This document shows positions 8,916-16,815 of a stretch of 64,000 bases of DNA, piece by piece. The position numbers were made by a program, and so were the translations under genes. The stretch lies in NCBI RefSeq assembly GCF_900601905.1, contig NZ_UWFA01000500.1, positions 186,001 through 250,000 of the forward strand, in the 5' to 3' direction. The notes under the pieces are model-generated. The model was not told the DNA's origin. It did not search any database and was given only the letters and a program-made list of their open reading frames with translations. The stretch comes from Pseudomonas viridiflava (GTDB taxonomy: Bacteria; Pseudomonadota; Gammaproteobacteria; Pseudomonadales; Pseudomonadaceae). The stretch's first letter is position 1. Each line of letters opens with the position of its first letter.

Positions 8916-9236
8916 TTTCGTTCTGCTTCAAAGGGTTATCGTTGCGGCAGATTCACATCAAGTTTGTGACAAAAATAATACAGACCGGGGCTATTAGTTG
9001 CCCCGTGTCCCGGGCGAAGACTTGAACTTGAAGTCAATTAAAGTAGGCGGGCTGGCACCGTGTATTCGGCAAGCTAACGCAGATTTAATAATCTGTCATC
9101 TGCCGTACAGGGGCACCCAGATGGCGAGATTTTCTCATCCGTAGGAGCTGCTTTAGCCGCGAGCGGTAGTGCCGTCAATTTAGAACCAGCATATAGCCCG
9201 ACATCTTCGCGGCTAAAGCCGCTCCACGGGGCCTTG
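8916..9236. other. Intergenic region with REP pair at 9141-9228
   Basis: This stretch lies upstream of the soluble chemoreceptor-like gene and downstream of the FUSC gene, both on the minus strand. Its right half is an inverted REP doublet of the gtaggagctgctttagccgc type (9141-9228). The left part (8916-9140) is A+T-richer and should carry the promoter of the chemoreceptor-like gene. I see no gene in it. Confidence 0.7.
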
Positions 9237-10310
9237 TCAGAACTTCCAGCGGCGGGAAGTCTTGGCCAGTCGCTGCTGCAAACCTTCAATATTGATCGCC
9301 AACTGTGACATCAACAGATGGTAGGCGGTAAGTTCGGTGGGCAGCGCCACGGCGGGAGTCTGCAGCGGCGTATCGGACGTGCGTTGCAGCCGCTCGGTCG
9401 CGCCGGTCTGCAGGGCCCGGGCCATGCCGATCAGTTGCCTGCGGGTCTGGCGGTACTCGGCGTCCAGGCGTTCTTTCCATTCCACACCGGCCACTGTGTC
9501 GATATCGGCGGGACGAATATTGGCGAGGATTTCCAGAGTGCTCAGGCACATCCGGAAATGCCCTTGTATGGCGTCCAGTTCGACCATGGAAATTCGCACT
9601 TCCTTGGAAACCGACGGCATCAACGAGCGCAGTTGCAACATAGTGTTGTTCAGGCGCGACATCAACTTGCGATGATCATCGGCGGATGTCACCTGGCCGT
9701 GGATGATTCGCCCGTAGACCTTGGCGCAGTCACGCAAGCCACTGGCCAGGTTATAGCGCCAGGAAAAGACCGCGTACAACGGCAGGGCAAACGAGAACGC
9801 CAGCGCCAACGCGATGCCGATCAGGATATCCACGGTGCGCCACAAGCCATCACTGATCGGGTTATAGCCATGACCCGCGACAATAAACAGAGTGATCGCA
9901 GACAGCAGCGCGGTATAGCCACCCTTGCCAATCGCGTGATAGGCAAAGAACCCGCACATCACCGACATCATTGCGTAGGTCAGCAGCGGCAGCTCCAGAT
10001 AGCCCTGTTGCACCACCACCAACAGCCCGAGCCCGGCGCCGATCAGCGTGCCATAGGCGCGCTCGACGGATTTCTTGCGGATATTGCCGTGATGCTGCAA
10101 ACCGCCAATCACGATCAACATCGTGACCGACGCCCATTCCCCGTGCGGCAGGTTGAGGCCGGTGGTCAACAGGATCGTCACCAGCAGACCCACGGCAATC
10201 CGCGCGGCATGGATCAACCGCGCATGGCGGAAACGTCGATAAGGATCCAGCAACGGCCGTAAAACGCGGCGCAACCAGAACGGCAAACGGAGAGAGCGGG
10301 AAGTCATCAT
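9237..10310 (-). CDS. FUSC family inner-membrane protein (YccS/aromatic acid exporter-like)
   Basis: A protein of about 357 residues. After a basic N-terminus (MMTSRSLRLPFWLRRVLRPL) come about six hydrophobic helices up to residue 185, including GLLVTILLTTGLNLPHGEWA and the conserved GNIRKKSVERAYGTLIGAGL. A long cytoplasmic, probably helical tail follows. This is the membrane module of the FUSC superfamily, whose members include fusaric-acid and p-hydroxybenzoate efflux proteins; the substrate here is unknown. Start: adjacent ATG codons at 10310 and 10307 begin the recognisable protein. The in-frame reading back to 10508 would run through the intergenic region and over one of two palindromic sites, so I reject it. 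Confidence 0.75.
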   Translation of the reverse strand: MMTSRSLRLPFWLRRVLRPLLDPYRRFRHARLIHAARIAVGLLVTILLTTGLNLPHGEWASVTMLIVIGGLQHHGNIRKKSVERAYGTLIGAGLGLLVVVQQGYLELPLLTYAMMSVMCGFFAYHAIGKGGYTALLSAITLFIVAGHGYNPISDGLWRTVDILIGIALALAFSFALPLYAVFSWRYNLASGLRDCAKVYGRIIHGQVTSADDHRKLMSRLNNTMLQLRSLMPSVSKEVRISMVELDAIQGHFRMCLSTLEILANIRPADIDTVAGVEWKERLDAEYRQTRRQLIGMARALQTGATERLQRTSDTPLQTPAVALPTELTAYHLLMSQLAINIEGLQQRLAKTSRRWKF

Positions 10311-10452
10311 GCGTAAAAGACCGCGCAGGTTGGGATTTGATCCCGTAAGAGACGCGGGAAGAGCGCCGTAAGCCACAGTCGCCTGGTATTTGTGCTCCAG
10401 GCCGGCCGTGTCAATGGCCGCAAGGAGCGGCACGTCATGCCGAATCATTTCA

Positions 10453-10462
10453 TCACATGTGA
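10453..10462. promoter_or_regulatory. Palindrome TCACATGTGA, copy 1
   Basis: A perfect 10-base palindrome in the divergent region between the FUSC gene and yjfI. An identical copy begins 52 bases further on, a spacing near five helical turns. The pairing suggests an operator for a dimeric regulator acting on one or both flanking genes (inference). Confidence 0.5.
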
Positions 10463-10504
10463 GGTATTGCGTAGGAGTAGCTTTAGGCGTAGCGTGCGGA
10501 CTTA

Positions 10505-10514
10505 TCACATGTGA
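10505..10514. promoter_or_regulatory. Palindrome TCACATGTGA, copy 2
   Basis: Second perfect copy of the palindrome, ending 19 bases before the yjfI start and just upstream of its ribosome binding site GGAGGG. With the flanking bases the match extends to ATCACATGTGA in both copies. A protein bound here could block transcription start or elongation of the yjf-like locus. Confidence 0.5.
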
Positions 10515-10533
10515 TGTCTGGGAGGGCAGTCAA

Positions 10534-11154
10534 ATGGCTCGGAAAACTTCCACCGACTACATGCGTGAAATGCGCGCACGGTTGACCGCCGCCGGGTACG
10601 TCAAAAGAGAGCTCTACGTGCTCCCTGAAAATGCTGAAGTACTCAGAAATGTCGAAAAGGTCTTACGCCAGCCCTATTTGGGTAACCGGATCAAACTGGA
10701 GGGATTCATGACAGAAAATACCAAGTGGACCATCGATACACTTCATTCGGCGCTGATTGAACTGGACGTCGTGAAGAATAACGAAATCGAGCTGACCCTG
10801 GTCCAGGGCGCCGAGCCCAGCCTGAGCCTGGCCATGCACAACTTCGGCGGCCTGCCGATCATCATCGCGATCGCCGGCGACCAGATCCTGGTGGATTCGG
10901 TGCTGGTTTACGCCTCGCAGGTCAAAGACGCTGCAGCCTTCAACGACACCGTGCTGCGCAGCCGGGACATTTTCCCGCTGTCCTCGATCGGCATCGAAAC
11001 CATGCCTAACGGCGAAACCGTCTACAACATGTTCGGCGCATTAAGTGCTGCGTCCTCGCTGACCGTCATCGTCCATGAGGTACTTACCCTGGCGGATAAC
11101 GTGATTCGGGCAGCTGATGCCTACGAAGATTTCCTGACCATCGATCCACAGTAA
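10534..11154 (+). CDS. yjfI: YjfI-like DUF2170 protein
   Basis: A 206-residue soluble protein. The first 60 or so residues (MARKTSTDYMREMRARLTAA...) are basic and could bind nucleic acid or a partner. The rest, from MTENTKWTIDTLHSAL on, matches the DUF2170 family of E. coli YjfI. The biochemical role is unknown. In E. coli yjfI is the first gene of yjfIJKLMC and directly precedes the PspA-like yjfJ, as here (14-base gap), so the two are presumably co-expressed and functionally linked. Start: ATG 10534, preceded by GGAGGG seven bases upstream. A longer in-frame reading would cross the palindromic sites and is unlikely. Confidence 0.85.
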   Translation: MARKTSTDYMREMRARLTAAGYVKRELYVLPENAEVLRNVEKVLRQPYLGNRIKLEGFMTENTKWTIDTLHSALIELDVVKNNEIELTLVQGAEPSLSLAMHNFGGLPIIIAIAGDQILVDSVLVYASQVKDAAAFNDTVLRSRDIFPLSSIGIETMPNGETVYNMFGALSAASSLTVIVHEVLTLADNVIRAADAYEDFLTIDPQ

Positions 11155-11168
11155 TCGGAGACACATAA

Positions 11169-11876
11169 ATGAGCCTTTGGAAAAAAATGGTTACCGCGCT
11201 CCGTGGTGGAGCTTCGGAAGTGGGCGAGGCAATTGTCGACGCACAAGCGTTGCGTATCCTCGATCAAGAGATTCGCGATGCCGATGCCTCGATGCTCGCT
11301 GCCCGTAATCAACTGATTCAGATCAAAGCCAAGCACAAGCTGTCCGTACAGCGTGTGGATGAGCACGACAAAAACATTGCCAACTGGGAACAGAAAGCCA
11401 TCGCCGCCATGAATAAAGGCGAAGAAGGCCTGGCTCTGGAGTGCGCCGAGAAGGTGTCCGAACTCACCGCTCTGCGGGATCAGGAAAAAGCCGCAGCCGA
11501 TCAGTTCGGCATGCAGGTCACCAAACTGACTGCCCAGGTCACCAAGGCCGAAAGCCAGATCAAAGGCCTGCGTCAGCAAGCCGATATGGCCAAGGCACGC
11601 GATAGCGTGCAGAAGGCGCAGATCAACGCCGCTGCTGCAACGGGCGGTGCCAATGGCCGTCTGGAAACGGCGGTGGGTTCGCTGGCGCGGATCAAGGCGC
11701 GTCAGGACGAACAGGACGCCAAGCTTGAGGCTGCTGAAGAACTGGCGGACGCGGCCAACGGCGGTGATCTCGAGCGTCGTCTGCAGGATGCTGGCATCGG
11801 CGCGAAAACCGGTGGTGCCGCTGACGTGCTGGCGCGCTTGAAAGCGCAAAGCCAGGGCGGCAGCGCAGGTCAGTAA
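11169..11876 (+). CDS. yjfJ: PspA/IM30 family protein (YjfJ-like)
   Basis: A 235-residue, almost wholly helical protein starting MSLWKKMVTALRGGASEVGE. Long coiled-coil stretches (about 25-160) run through SMLAARNQLIQIKAKHKLS and AESQIKGLRQQADMAKARD. This is the PspA/IM30 (ESCRT-III-like) fold, whose members bind and remodel stressed inner membrane as large oligomers. It follows yjfI after 14 bases. A strong terminator hairpin directly after its stop separates it from the rhomboid and channel genes, suggesting that yjfI-yjfJ are made in excess over the downstream membrane proteins. No PspF-type activator or canonical sigma-54 promoter was seen nearby, so regulation is not the classical psp system. 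Confidence 0.88.
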   Translation: MSLWKKMVTALRGGASEVGEAIVDAQALRILDQEIRDADASMLAARNQLIQIKAKHKLSVQRVDEHDKNIANWEQKAIAAMNKGEEGLALECAEKVSELTALRDQEKAAADQFGMQVTKLTAQVTKAESQIKGLRQQADMAKARDSVQKAQINAAAATGGANGRLETAVGSLARIKARQDEQDAKLEAAEELADAANGGDLERRLQDAGIGAKTGGAADVLARLKAQSQGGSAGQ

Positions 11877-11887
11877 CGTCGCATCGA

Positions 11888-11922
11888 AAAAGGGCGAGCG
11901 GAGATCCGCTTGCCCTTTTTTT
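11888..11922 (+). terminator. Intrinsic terminator after yjfJ
   Basis: The inverted repeat aagggcgagcgga / tccgcttgccctt with a two-base loop is followed by a run of seven T. This is a near-ideal rho-independent terminator inside the locus. It would stop much of the yjfI-yjfJ transcript before the rhomboid gene. Confidence 0.9.
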
Positions 11923-11952
11923 CTGGTTTTTGGTTAAGAGTGGAGGGCCTAC

Positions 11953-12513
11953 ATGAATGCCGGAAACGGACTACGCATTATTCTGGGCCTTGCCGCTTTA
12001 ATGATTGCGGTGCAGGTGGTTAACTCTCTGACCGCCGATAGCCTGATACATCATGGATTGATTCCGCGAACGCTGTCCGGCCTGCAAGGCATCATCTTTT
12101 CGCCGTTCCTGCACGGCTCGGTGCGTCATCTACTGAGCAATCTGCTGCCTTTTATCGTGTTGAGCTGGTTGGTGGCCACCGAAGGCGTGCAGCGTTATGT
12201 GCGTGTGGCGGTGCTGGTTTCGCTGATCGGTGGCCTGCTGGTCTGGGTGATAGGGCGGCCGACCATTCATGTGGGAGCCAGTGGCCTGATCTTTGGCCTT
12301 TGGGCCTATCTATTGGCCCGGGCGTGGTATCAGCGCAGTTTCATCAGCCTGGCTGTAGCAGGAGTGACCTTGCTGGGTTATAGCGGGTTGATATGGGGTT
12401 TCGTGCCTGTGCCGGGAGTCTCGATTGAGTCACACCTCGGCGGAGCCGTTGCCGGTATTGTCGTCGCCTGGCTGATGCACTCCAGGCGGCTGGCCGAAAG
12501 CGGCACCGTATGA
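11953..12513 (+). CDS. Rhomboid family intramembrane serine protease
   Basis: A 186-residue protein with about six hydrophobic helices. The catalytic pair is visible: Ser110 in HVGASGLIFG (GxSG) and His161 in ESHLGGAVAG. HGSVRHLLSN (His59, Asn63) supplies the oxyanion-hole side chains usual in bacterial rhomboids. Such enzymes cleave transmembrane segments of partner proteins within the inner membrane. The gene follows the terminator of yjfJ and precedes the potassium channel by 66 bases, so it sits inside the yjf-like locus. E. coli yjfIJKLMC has no rhomboid at this place. A plausible role is regulated proteolysis of a membrane partner encoded nearby, but no substrate can be deduced. Confidence 0.88.
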   Translation: MNAGNGLRIILGLAALMIAVQVVNSLTADSLIHHGLIPRTLSGLQGIIFSPFLHGSVRHLLSNLLPFIVLSWLVATEGVQRYVRVAVLVSLIGGLLVWVIGRPTIHVGASGLIFGLWAYLLARAWYQRSFISLAVAGVTLLGYSGLIWGFVPVPGVSIESHLGGAVAGIVVAWLMHSRRLAESGTV

Positions 12514-12579
12514 GCGGGCACCTGCCAATGCGACAACGTTTACCGATGTAATCCGGATGATCACAAAGGAATGTAGTAA

Positions 12580-13605
12580 ATGTCGTTGCTGCTGCTGATC
12601 AGGCTTCAGACTACCGCTTTTTTCGAAAAATTCGGCTGGGCCGGTATTGGCATGCTGCTGGCCGCTCACTTTGTACTGTCCTACCTGCTGTTGGCGCTGG
12701 CAGGCGAAACGCATCTGCTCGATTCTCGGGAATTTGTGTATTTCTACCTCACCACCGCCACAACCGTCGGGTACGGCGATCTGTCGCCAAAAACCACAGG
12801 CGGCAAGCTGGTTACTGCCGTGTGGATCATGCTTGGCGGTATCGCACTGCTGACCACAGTGATCGGCAAGGCGTCGACGTCAGTCGGGGAACTCTGGAGA
12901 AGAAAAATGAAAGGGCTGGGTGACTACGCGAATCTGACCGGGCACACGGTCCTGATCGGCTGGGATGGAGAGACCAGCGAGCGAATCGTCGATCTGCTCT
13001 ATCAGGATGAGGCTTCCAGCGGTGATGGCCTGGTGGTCTGTGATTCGTTGGCGACTGAAAATCCCTTGCCGGGTAAATGCTCGTTCGTGAAGGGCGACTC
13101 GCTGGACTCGCCGTCGCTGCTGCAGCGGGCCGGGGTCAAAGGTGCACAGCGAATCCTGGTGCACACCCAGTCGGATAGCCTGACACTGGCAATCGTCTTG
13201 ACCCTCAAGCAGATTGGAACGCGAGGCCATGTGGTGGCGCACTTCAACAGCTCCGAGCGCGCTTCGCTGGCCAAGAGTTACGCCCCGGAGCTGGAGTGCA
13301 CCTCCAACATGGCCATCGAAATGCTGGTGAGGTCCTCGCAGGATCCGGGCTCCAGCATCGTCATCAATGAGCTGTTGTGCGTGGGCAAGGGCGCGACGCA
13401 ATATCGCCATGCCCTTGATCAAAGGCTGATCACCAACTGTGGTGATCTGTACATACGTCTGCGTCAGGAATTCAGCGCCACCCTCATCGGTTATCGTGCT
13501 CAAGGTGCCCGCGAATTCGAAATAAACCCAGCCAACGACACAGCTGTTCAGGGTGGCGAGATTTTTTATATTGCTTCGGCGCGACTGGAAGGAAACGCAT
13601 TATGA
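12580..13605 (+). CDS. Two-TM potassium channel with RCK/TrkA-N-like regulatory domain
   Basis: A 341-residue protein. The first helix is about residues 19-41, followed by the pore loop with selectivity filter TVGYGD (62-67) in TTATTVGYGDLSPKT and a second helix around 73-93. From about residue 108 a Rossmann-type RCK/TrkA-N-like domain starts (TGHTVLIGWDGETSERIVDL). Its nucleotide loop is GWDGET rather than GxGxxG, so ligand binding may differ. Tetramers of this class form K+ channels gated by cytosolic ligands. The stop overlaps the start of the DUF2491 gene by four bases (ATGA), indicating translational coupling inside the yjf-like locus. Confidence 0.88.
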   Translation: MSLLLLIRLQTTAFFEKFGWAGIGMLLAAHFVLSYLLLALAGETHLLDSREFVYFYLTTATTVGYGDLSPKTTGGKLVTAVWIMLGGIALLTTVIGKASTSVGELWRRKMKGLGDYANLTGHTVLIGWDGETSERIVDLLYQDEASSGDGLVVCDSLATENPLPGKCSFVKGDSLDSPSLLQRAGVKGAQRILVHTQSDSLTLAIVLTLKQIGTRGHVVAHFNSSERASLAKSYAPELECTSNMAIEMLVRSSQDPGSSIVINELLCVGKGATQYRHALDQRLITNCGDLYIRLRQEFSATLIGYRAQGAREFEINPANDTAVQGGEIFYIASARLEGNAL

Positions 13606-14270
13606 GTTGGATCAAACGAGCTTTAGGGCTGGCCCCGCCAAAACCGCCTTCCGGTTCCGCACCCCTTGATGGGCCGGCGCTGCTCAGCCCCTTCGGTCTG
13701 GCCAGTGGGCGAATGCTCGATCTGGATGACTCGCTCAAGTTATTGCTCGATGGTCACTCCGAACTGGTGGTGCCCAATGAAGAAGTGGTCTGGTCGGTCG
13801 GTCACGTGGACCTGGGGCAGTCGATACGGCTGGTGCGTTTCTACTTCGAAGACGAAGACTACTGGATGCAGGTCATGATGAATGGTCCTGCCGCCGAAGA
13901 CGTGCAGAACATCATTCTGTTTGGCTACAGCAACGTCGTGACCATTAATAGCGAAGCCGAGCTGAAACGGCTGGTGGGGGCGGACTCGAAGATCGGCCTG
14001 CCGCTGTACGAACACGATGGCTGGGAGTACGAGCGGCAGTGGGGCACTGAGGAAGGGCAGACCGAATTGACCCCGATGACCGAAGACGTTGCCAACCCCG
14101 AAGGCCGCTACCGCATTGAGCACTTGAGCATGTTGTATGCCCGAGATACCGGCCTGATTGACCGCCGCGAGTTCTTGTTGCTGTCCGTCGAGGAAGATGA
14201 AGAGGGTGTCGTCTCCCTCACCACCAGCGTCGGTGTCACGCTGCAGTCCACTGATTTCACTGTCATCTAA
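13602..14270 (+). CDS. yjfK: YjfK-like DUF2491 protein
   Basis: A 222-residue acidic soluble protein. The N-terminus MSWIKRALGLAPPKPPSG resembles an amphipathic, possibly membrane-touching segment. The remainder carries the DUF2491 pattern of E. coli YjfK (SPFGLASGRMLDLDDSLKLL, GWEYERQWG). The function is unknown. It overlaps the channel gene by four bases and is followed 13 bases later by yjfL. The conserved yjfK-yjfL-yjfM-yjfC order supports the assignment more than any single motif. Confidence 0.82.
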   Translation: MSWIKRALGLAPPKPPSGSAPLDGPALLSPFGLASGRMLDLDDSLKLLLDGHSELVVPNEEVVWSVGHVDLGQSIRLVRFYFEDEDYWMQVMMNGPAAEDVQNIILFGYSNVVTINSEAELKRLVGADSKIGLPLYEHDGWEYERQWGTEEGQTELTPMTEDVANPEGRYRIEHLSMLYARDTGLIDRREFLLLSVEEDEEGVVSLTTSVGVTLQSTDFTVI

Positions 14271-14283
14271 AAGGAAGTAAAAA

Positions 14284-14709
14284 ATGCTTGATGCGCTTCG
14301 TATGTCCCTCAGCTTCCAGTCAGTTTTGAGCTTCCTGGTTTACATCATCGTGGCGGGTGTGCTGTTCGGGTTGTTTCAGATGGCCTATACGCGCCTGACC
14401 CCGCACAAGGAATTCGTTCAGATTCGTGAAGGCAATGTCGCGGCGGCCGTGGCGCTGGGTGGTGCCCTGATCGGTTTCGCCTTGCCCGCCAGCAACGTCA
14501 TTACCTACAGCGTGAGCGTGCTGGACGTGGTGATCTGGGCAGTCATCGCAGCGGTAGTTCAATTGCTGGCCTTTACCGTAACCAGCCTGGTGTTGAAGGA
14601 TCTTTCTGCGCGCATCACCCGGGGCGAACTGGCCGCGGCGATCTACGCTGCCAGCGTCTCGATCAGCGTCGGTTTCCTCAACTCGGCCTGCATGACGCCG
14701 TCGACCTGA
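14284..14709 (+). CDS. yjfL: YjfL-like DUF350 membrane protein
   Basis: A 141-residue protein with four hydrophobic helices, arranged as two similar halves (about 14-34 and 50-71, then 80-103 and 116-134). The polar stretch EFVQIREGNVAAAVALGG at the start of helix two is the DUF350 signature. DUF350 proteins are small inner-membrane proteins often encoded next to ATP-grasp amide ligases; their activity is not established. The position between the DUF2491 gene and the lipoprotein gene reproduces the E. coli yjf order. Confidence 0.85.
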   Translation: MLDALRMSLSFQSVLSFLVYIIVAGVLFGLFQMAYTRLTPHKEFVQIREGNVAAAVALGGALIGFALPASNVITYSVSVLDVVIWAVIAAVVQLLAFTVTSLVLKDLSARITRGELAAAIYAASVSISVGFLNSACMTPST

Positions 14710-14736
14710 TCAGCCGCCAATCGAAAGGAGTATTCG

Positions 14737-15459
14737 ATGAGACGTAGTTCCCTGAAACTGGTCCTGGCCAGTACGCTGCCTCTGGCGATCAGCGCGTGCA
14801 GCAAACCCGACACCGTTGAGGTTTCCGCACAGCAGACCTATCCGACGGTGCAGGCATGTGTGGACAGCAAGATCCCCGTAGATGTCTGTTCGGACGCCTA
14901 CATGAACGCTCTGGCCGAGCACCGGCGTATCGCGCCAACCTATGATGACTCAGCGTCCTGCGAGGCAGATTTCGTTCCCAATTACTGCCAGCAGAACTCC
15001 GACGGTAAATTCACCCCCAAACTGGGCGGTTTTGAACTGGAGTTGTCGGGAGAGCTTCCCAAGGATCAGTACGAAGCAGCCAAGGCACAGGCCGCGCAGT
15101 CCGGCGGTGGCAGCGGCATTGGCGGTTCGGCCGTCAATGGTTTCCTGATGGGCATGCTGGTCAGCAATATGGTCAACGGGATGGGCGGAGGCGGGCGCTA
15201 TTACGCGCAGCCGATTTACCAGGAGCGTGATTCACGAGGCGGTTATCAGAGCTCTACGCTCTCGCGACAGATCGAGCGCGGCAAGACCTTCGGCAATTCC
15301 ACCCAGGCCCGCACCAGCTCGACCGGCACCTACAGCAAGAGCACGCTGGGCCGTAACTCATCCGTTTCGTCGTCGGTTTCGCGTGGCGGCTTCGGCAGTC
15401 AGGCCACCGCCCGCAGTGGCTGGGGCGGCAAGAGCACCGGCTCAAGCTCCGGGGGCTGA
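14737..15459 (+). CDS. yjfM: YjfM-like DUF1190 lipoprotein
   Basis: A 240-residue exported protein. The signal peptide MRRSSLKLVLASTLPLAISAC ends in the lipobox AISAC, making Cys21 the predicted lipidated residue. The mature part (about 30-110) matches DUF1190, with several cysteines (QACVDSKIP, VDVCSDAYM, SCEADF, YCQQ) that could form disulfides. A glycine-rich hydrophobic stretch lies around 120-155 and a Ser/Gly/Arg-rich flexible tail from 165 to the end. The residue after Cys21 is Ser, which favours outer-membrane sorting. It lies 27 bases after yjfL and 12 bases before the ligase gene. The function is unknown. Confidence 0.85.
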   Translation: MRRSSLKLVLASTLPLAISACSKPDTVEVSAQQTYPTVQACVDSKIPVDVCSDAYMNALAEHRRIAPTYDDSASCEADFVPNYCQQNSDGKFTPKLGGFELELSGELPKDQYEAAKAQAAQSGGGSGIGGSAVNGFLMGMLVSNMVNGMGGGGRYYAQPIYQERDSRGGYQSSTLSRQIERGKTFGNSTQARTSSTGTYSKSTLGRNSSVSSSVSRGGFGSQATARSGWGGKSTGSSSGG

Positions 15460-15471
15460 CAGGGGCGAGTC

Positions 15472-16629
15472 ATGAAAAAAATCAGCATCGAAGAGCGTCC
15501 TGACTGGCGCACCACCGCCGAGCGTGAAGGGTTTGATTTTCACACCATCGACGGTGAGCGCTACTGGGATGAGCGCGCCTACTATCAGTTCACTGAAGAT
15601 CAGATCACCCGCGATATCGAAGCTCCGACGCAGGAGCTGCATGCCATGTGTATGGATGCAGTCGAGAGGGTAGTAGCAAGCGAGCAATTGCTGACCGAGC
15701 TGGCGATCCCGCCAGCTTTCTTCGATCTGGTGCGGACTTCATGGAAGGAGGGGCATCCGCACTTGTACGGCCGCTTCGACTTCAGCTACGACGGCGTCAA
15801 CCCTGCAAAGCTGCTCGAAGGCAACATGGATACGCCGACCTCCGCCTACGAGGCCGGCGCTTTCCAGCTCATCTGGCTGGAAGAACAGATAGCGCGTGGT
15901 GTACTGCCCGCTCATGCGTCGCAGTTCAACTCGCTGGCAGAAGACCTCGTTCGAGCCTTTGCGGCAATCAAGGACGGCGGGCCTTTCTACTTTTCCGCGA
16001 TGTCAGGCTCGGCGGAAGATCGGGGTACCACCGAATTCCTGCGCAAGATGGCCGGGCATGCGGGCATTGAAACCCGGCATATCGATATCGAAGACATCGG
16101 TTTGAACGCCCAGGGCCGGTTCGTCGACCTTGAGGGACGCTGGATCGAGCGGATCTTCAAGCTGCATGCCTGGGAGCACGTATTCCATGAGCCTTACGGC
16201 CGGGCAGTCCCGCAATGCGATACGCAATTCATCGAGCCTGCCTGGAAGTCCATCATCTCCAACAAAGGCATCCTGCCGCTGCTGTGGAAATTCAACGAAG
16301 GGCATCCCAATCTGCTGCCGTCCTTCGTCGACAAAGACCCGCGAGCGCCGGTCCCGAAAGGCTGGGTGCGCAAACCCTACTTCTCCCGCGAAGGTGCCAA
16401 CATCGAAATCCGCACGCCGGGTGATCAAGTCATCTTTGAAGACGGCCCCTACAACGACGCGCCCTATATCCTGCAACAGTTCGCCCCTTTGCCACGCTTT
16501 GGCGACAGCTACACCTTGATCGGTTCATGGGTCGTGGGTGATCTGGCTTCGGGTATCGGCATTCGGGAGGACGACAGCCTGATTACCAAGGACAGCAGCC
16601 GGTTTTTGCCGCATGTGGTGGTGGATTGA
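15472..16629 (+). CDS. yjfC: Glutathionylspermidine synthase-like ATP-grasp ligase (YjfC)
   Basis: A 385-residue cytosolic protein of the glutathionylspermidine synthetase C-terminal (ATP-grasp) family. Recognisable family segments are YGRFDFSYDGVNPAKLLEGN, GAFQLIWLEEQ, LLWKFNEGHPNLLPS and GWVRKPYFSREGANIEI; they form the ATP- and metal-binding core. There is no N-terminal amidase domain, so it resembles E. coli YjfC/YgiC, not bifunctional Gsp. Such enzymes ATP-dependently join a carboxylate to an amine; the true substrate of this subgroup is uncertain. It is the last gene of the yjf-like locus and may modify a peptide or polyamine linked to the membrane components. Confidence 0.87.
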   Translation: MKKISIEERPDWRTTAEREGFDFHTIDGERYWDERAYYQFTEDQITRDIEAPTQELHAMCMDAVERVVASEQLLTELAIPPAFFDLVRTSWKEGHPHLYGRFDFSYDGVNPAKLLEGNMDTPTSAYEAGAFQLIWLEEQIARGVLPAHASQFNSLAEDLVRAFAAIKDGGPFYFSAMSGSAEDRGTTEFLRKMAGHAGIETRHIDIEDIGLNAQGRFVDLEGRWIERIFKLHAWEHVFHEPYGRAVPQCDTQFIEPAWKSIISNKGILPLLWKFNEGHPNLLPSFVDKDPRAPVPKGWVRKPYFSREGANIEIRTPGDQVIFEDGPYNDAPYILQQFAPLPRFGDSYTLIGSWVVGDLASGIGIREDDSLITKDSSRFLPHVVVD

Positions 16630-16694
16630 TTGGTATAGCCATAGCGGCGGTCCGCCCCGCGGCGCTGTAGGCATGGCCGTACTGGGTAATCTCC

Positions 16695-16769
16695 TGTAGG
16701 AGCTGCCAGAGGCTGCGAAAGCGTGATTTCTGACACAGCTCCATTCGCAGCCTTCGGCAGCTCCTACAC
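16695..16769. repeat. REP pair (GTAGGAGCTGCC type)
   Basis: Arms tgtaggagctgccagaggct and its complement agccttcggcagctcctaca flank a short spacer. This sequence family is distinct from the GGGAGCG type. A close relative lies at 53350-53424. Confidence 0.85.
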
Positions 16770-16815
16770 AATGGCGCTTCAGGCTAGGCATCTGTCTTTC
16801 GGGCCTTTCGCTCCT

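Noticed and set aside
10311..10508. 66-residue N-terminal extension of the FUSC protein
   Set aside because: It would run through the promoter region and one palindrome copy, and the family fold starts after 10310.
10400..10533. Possible sigma-54 promoter for the PspA-like locus
   Set aside because: I looked for TGGCAC-N5-TTGC. The nearest candidate, ggcacgtcatgccg (about 10430-10443), lacks the GC element and is rather a small inverted repeat.
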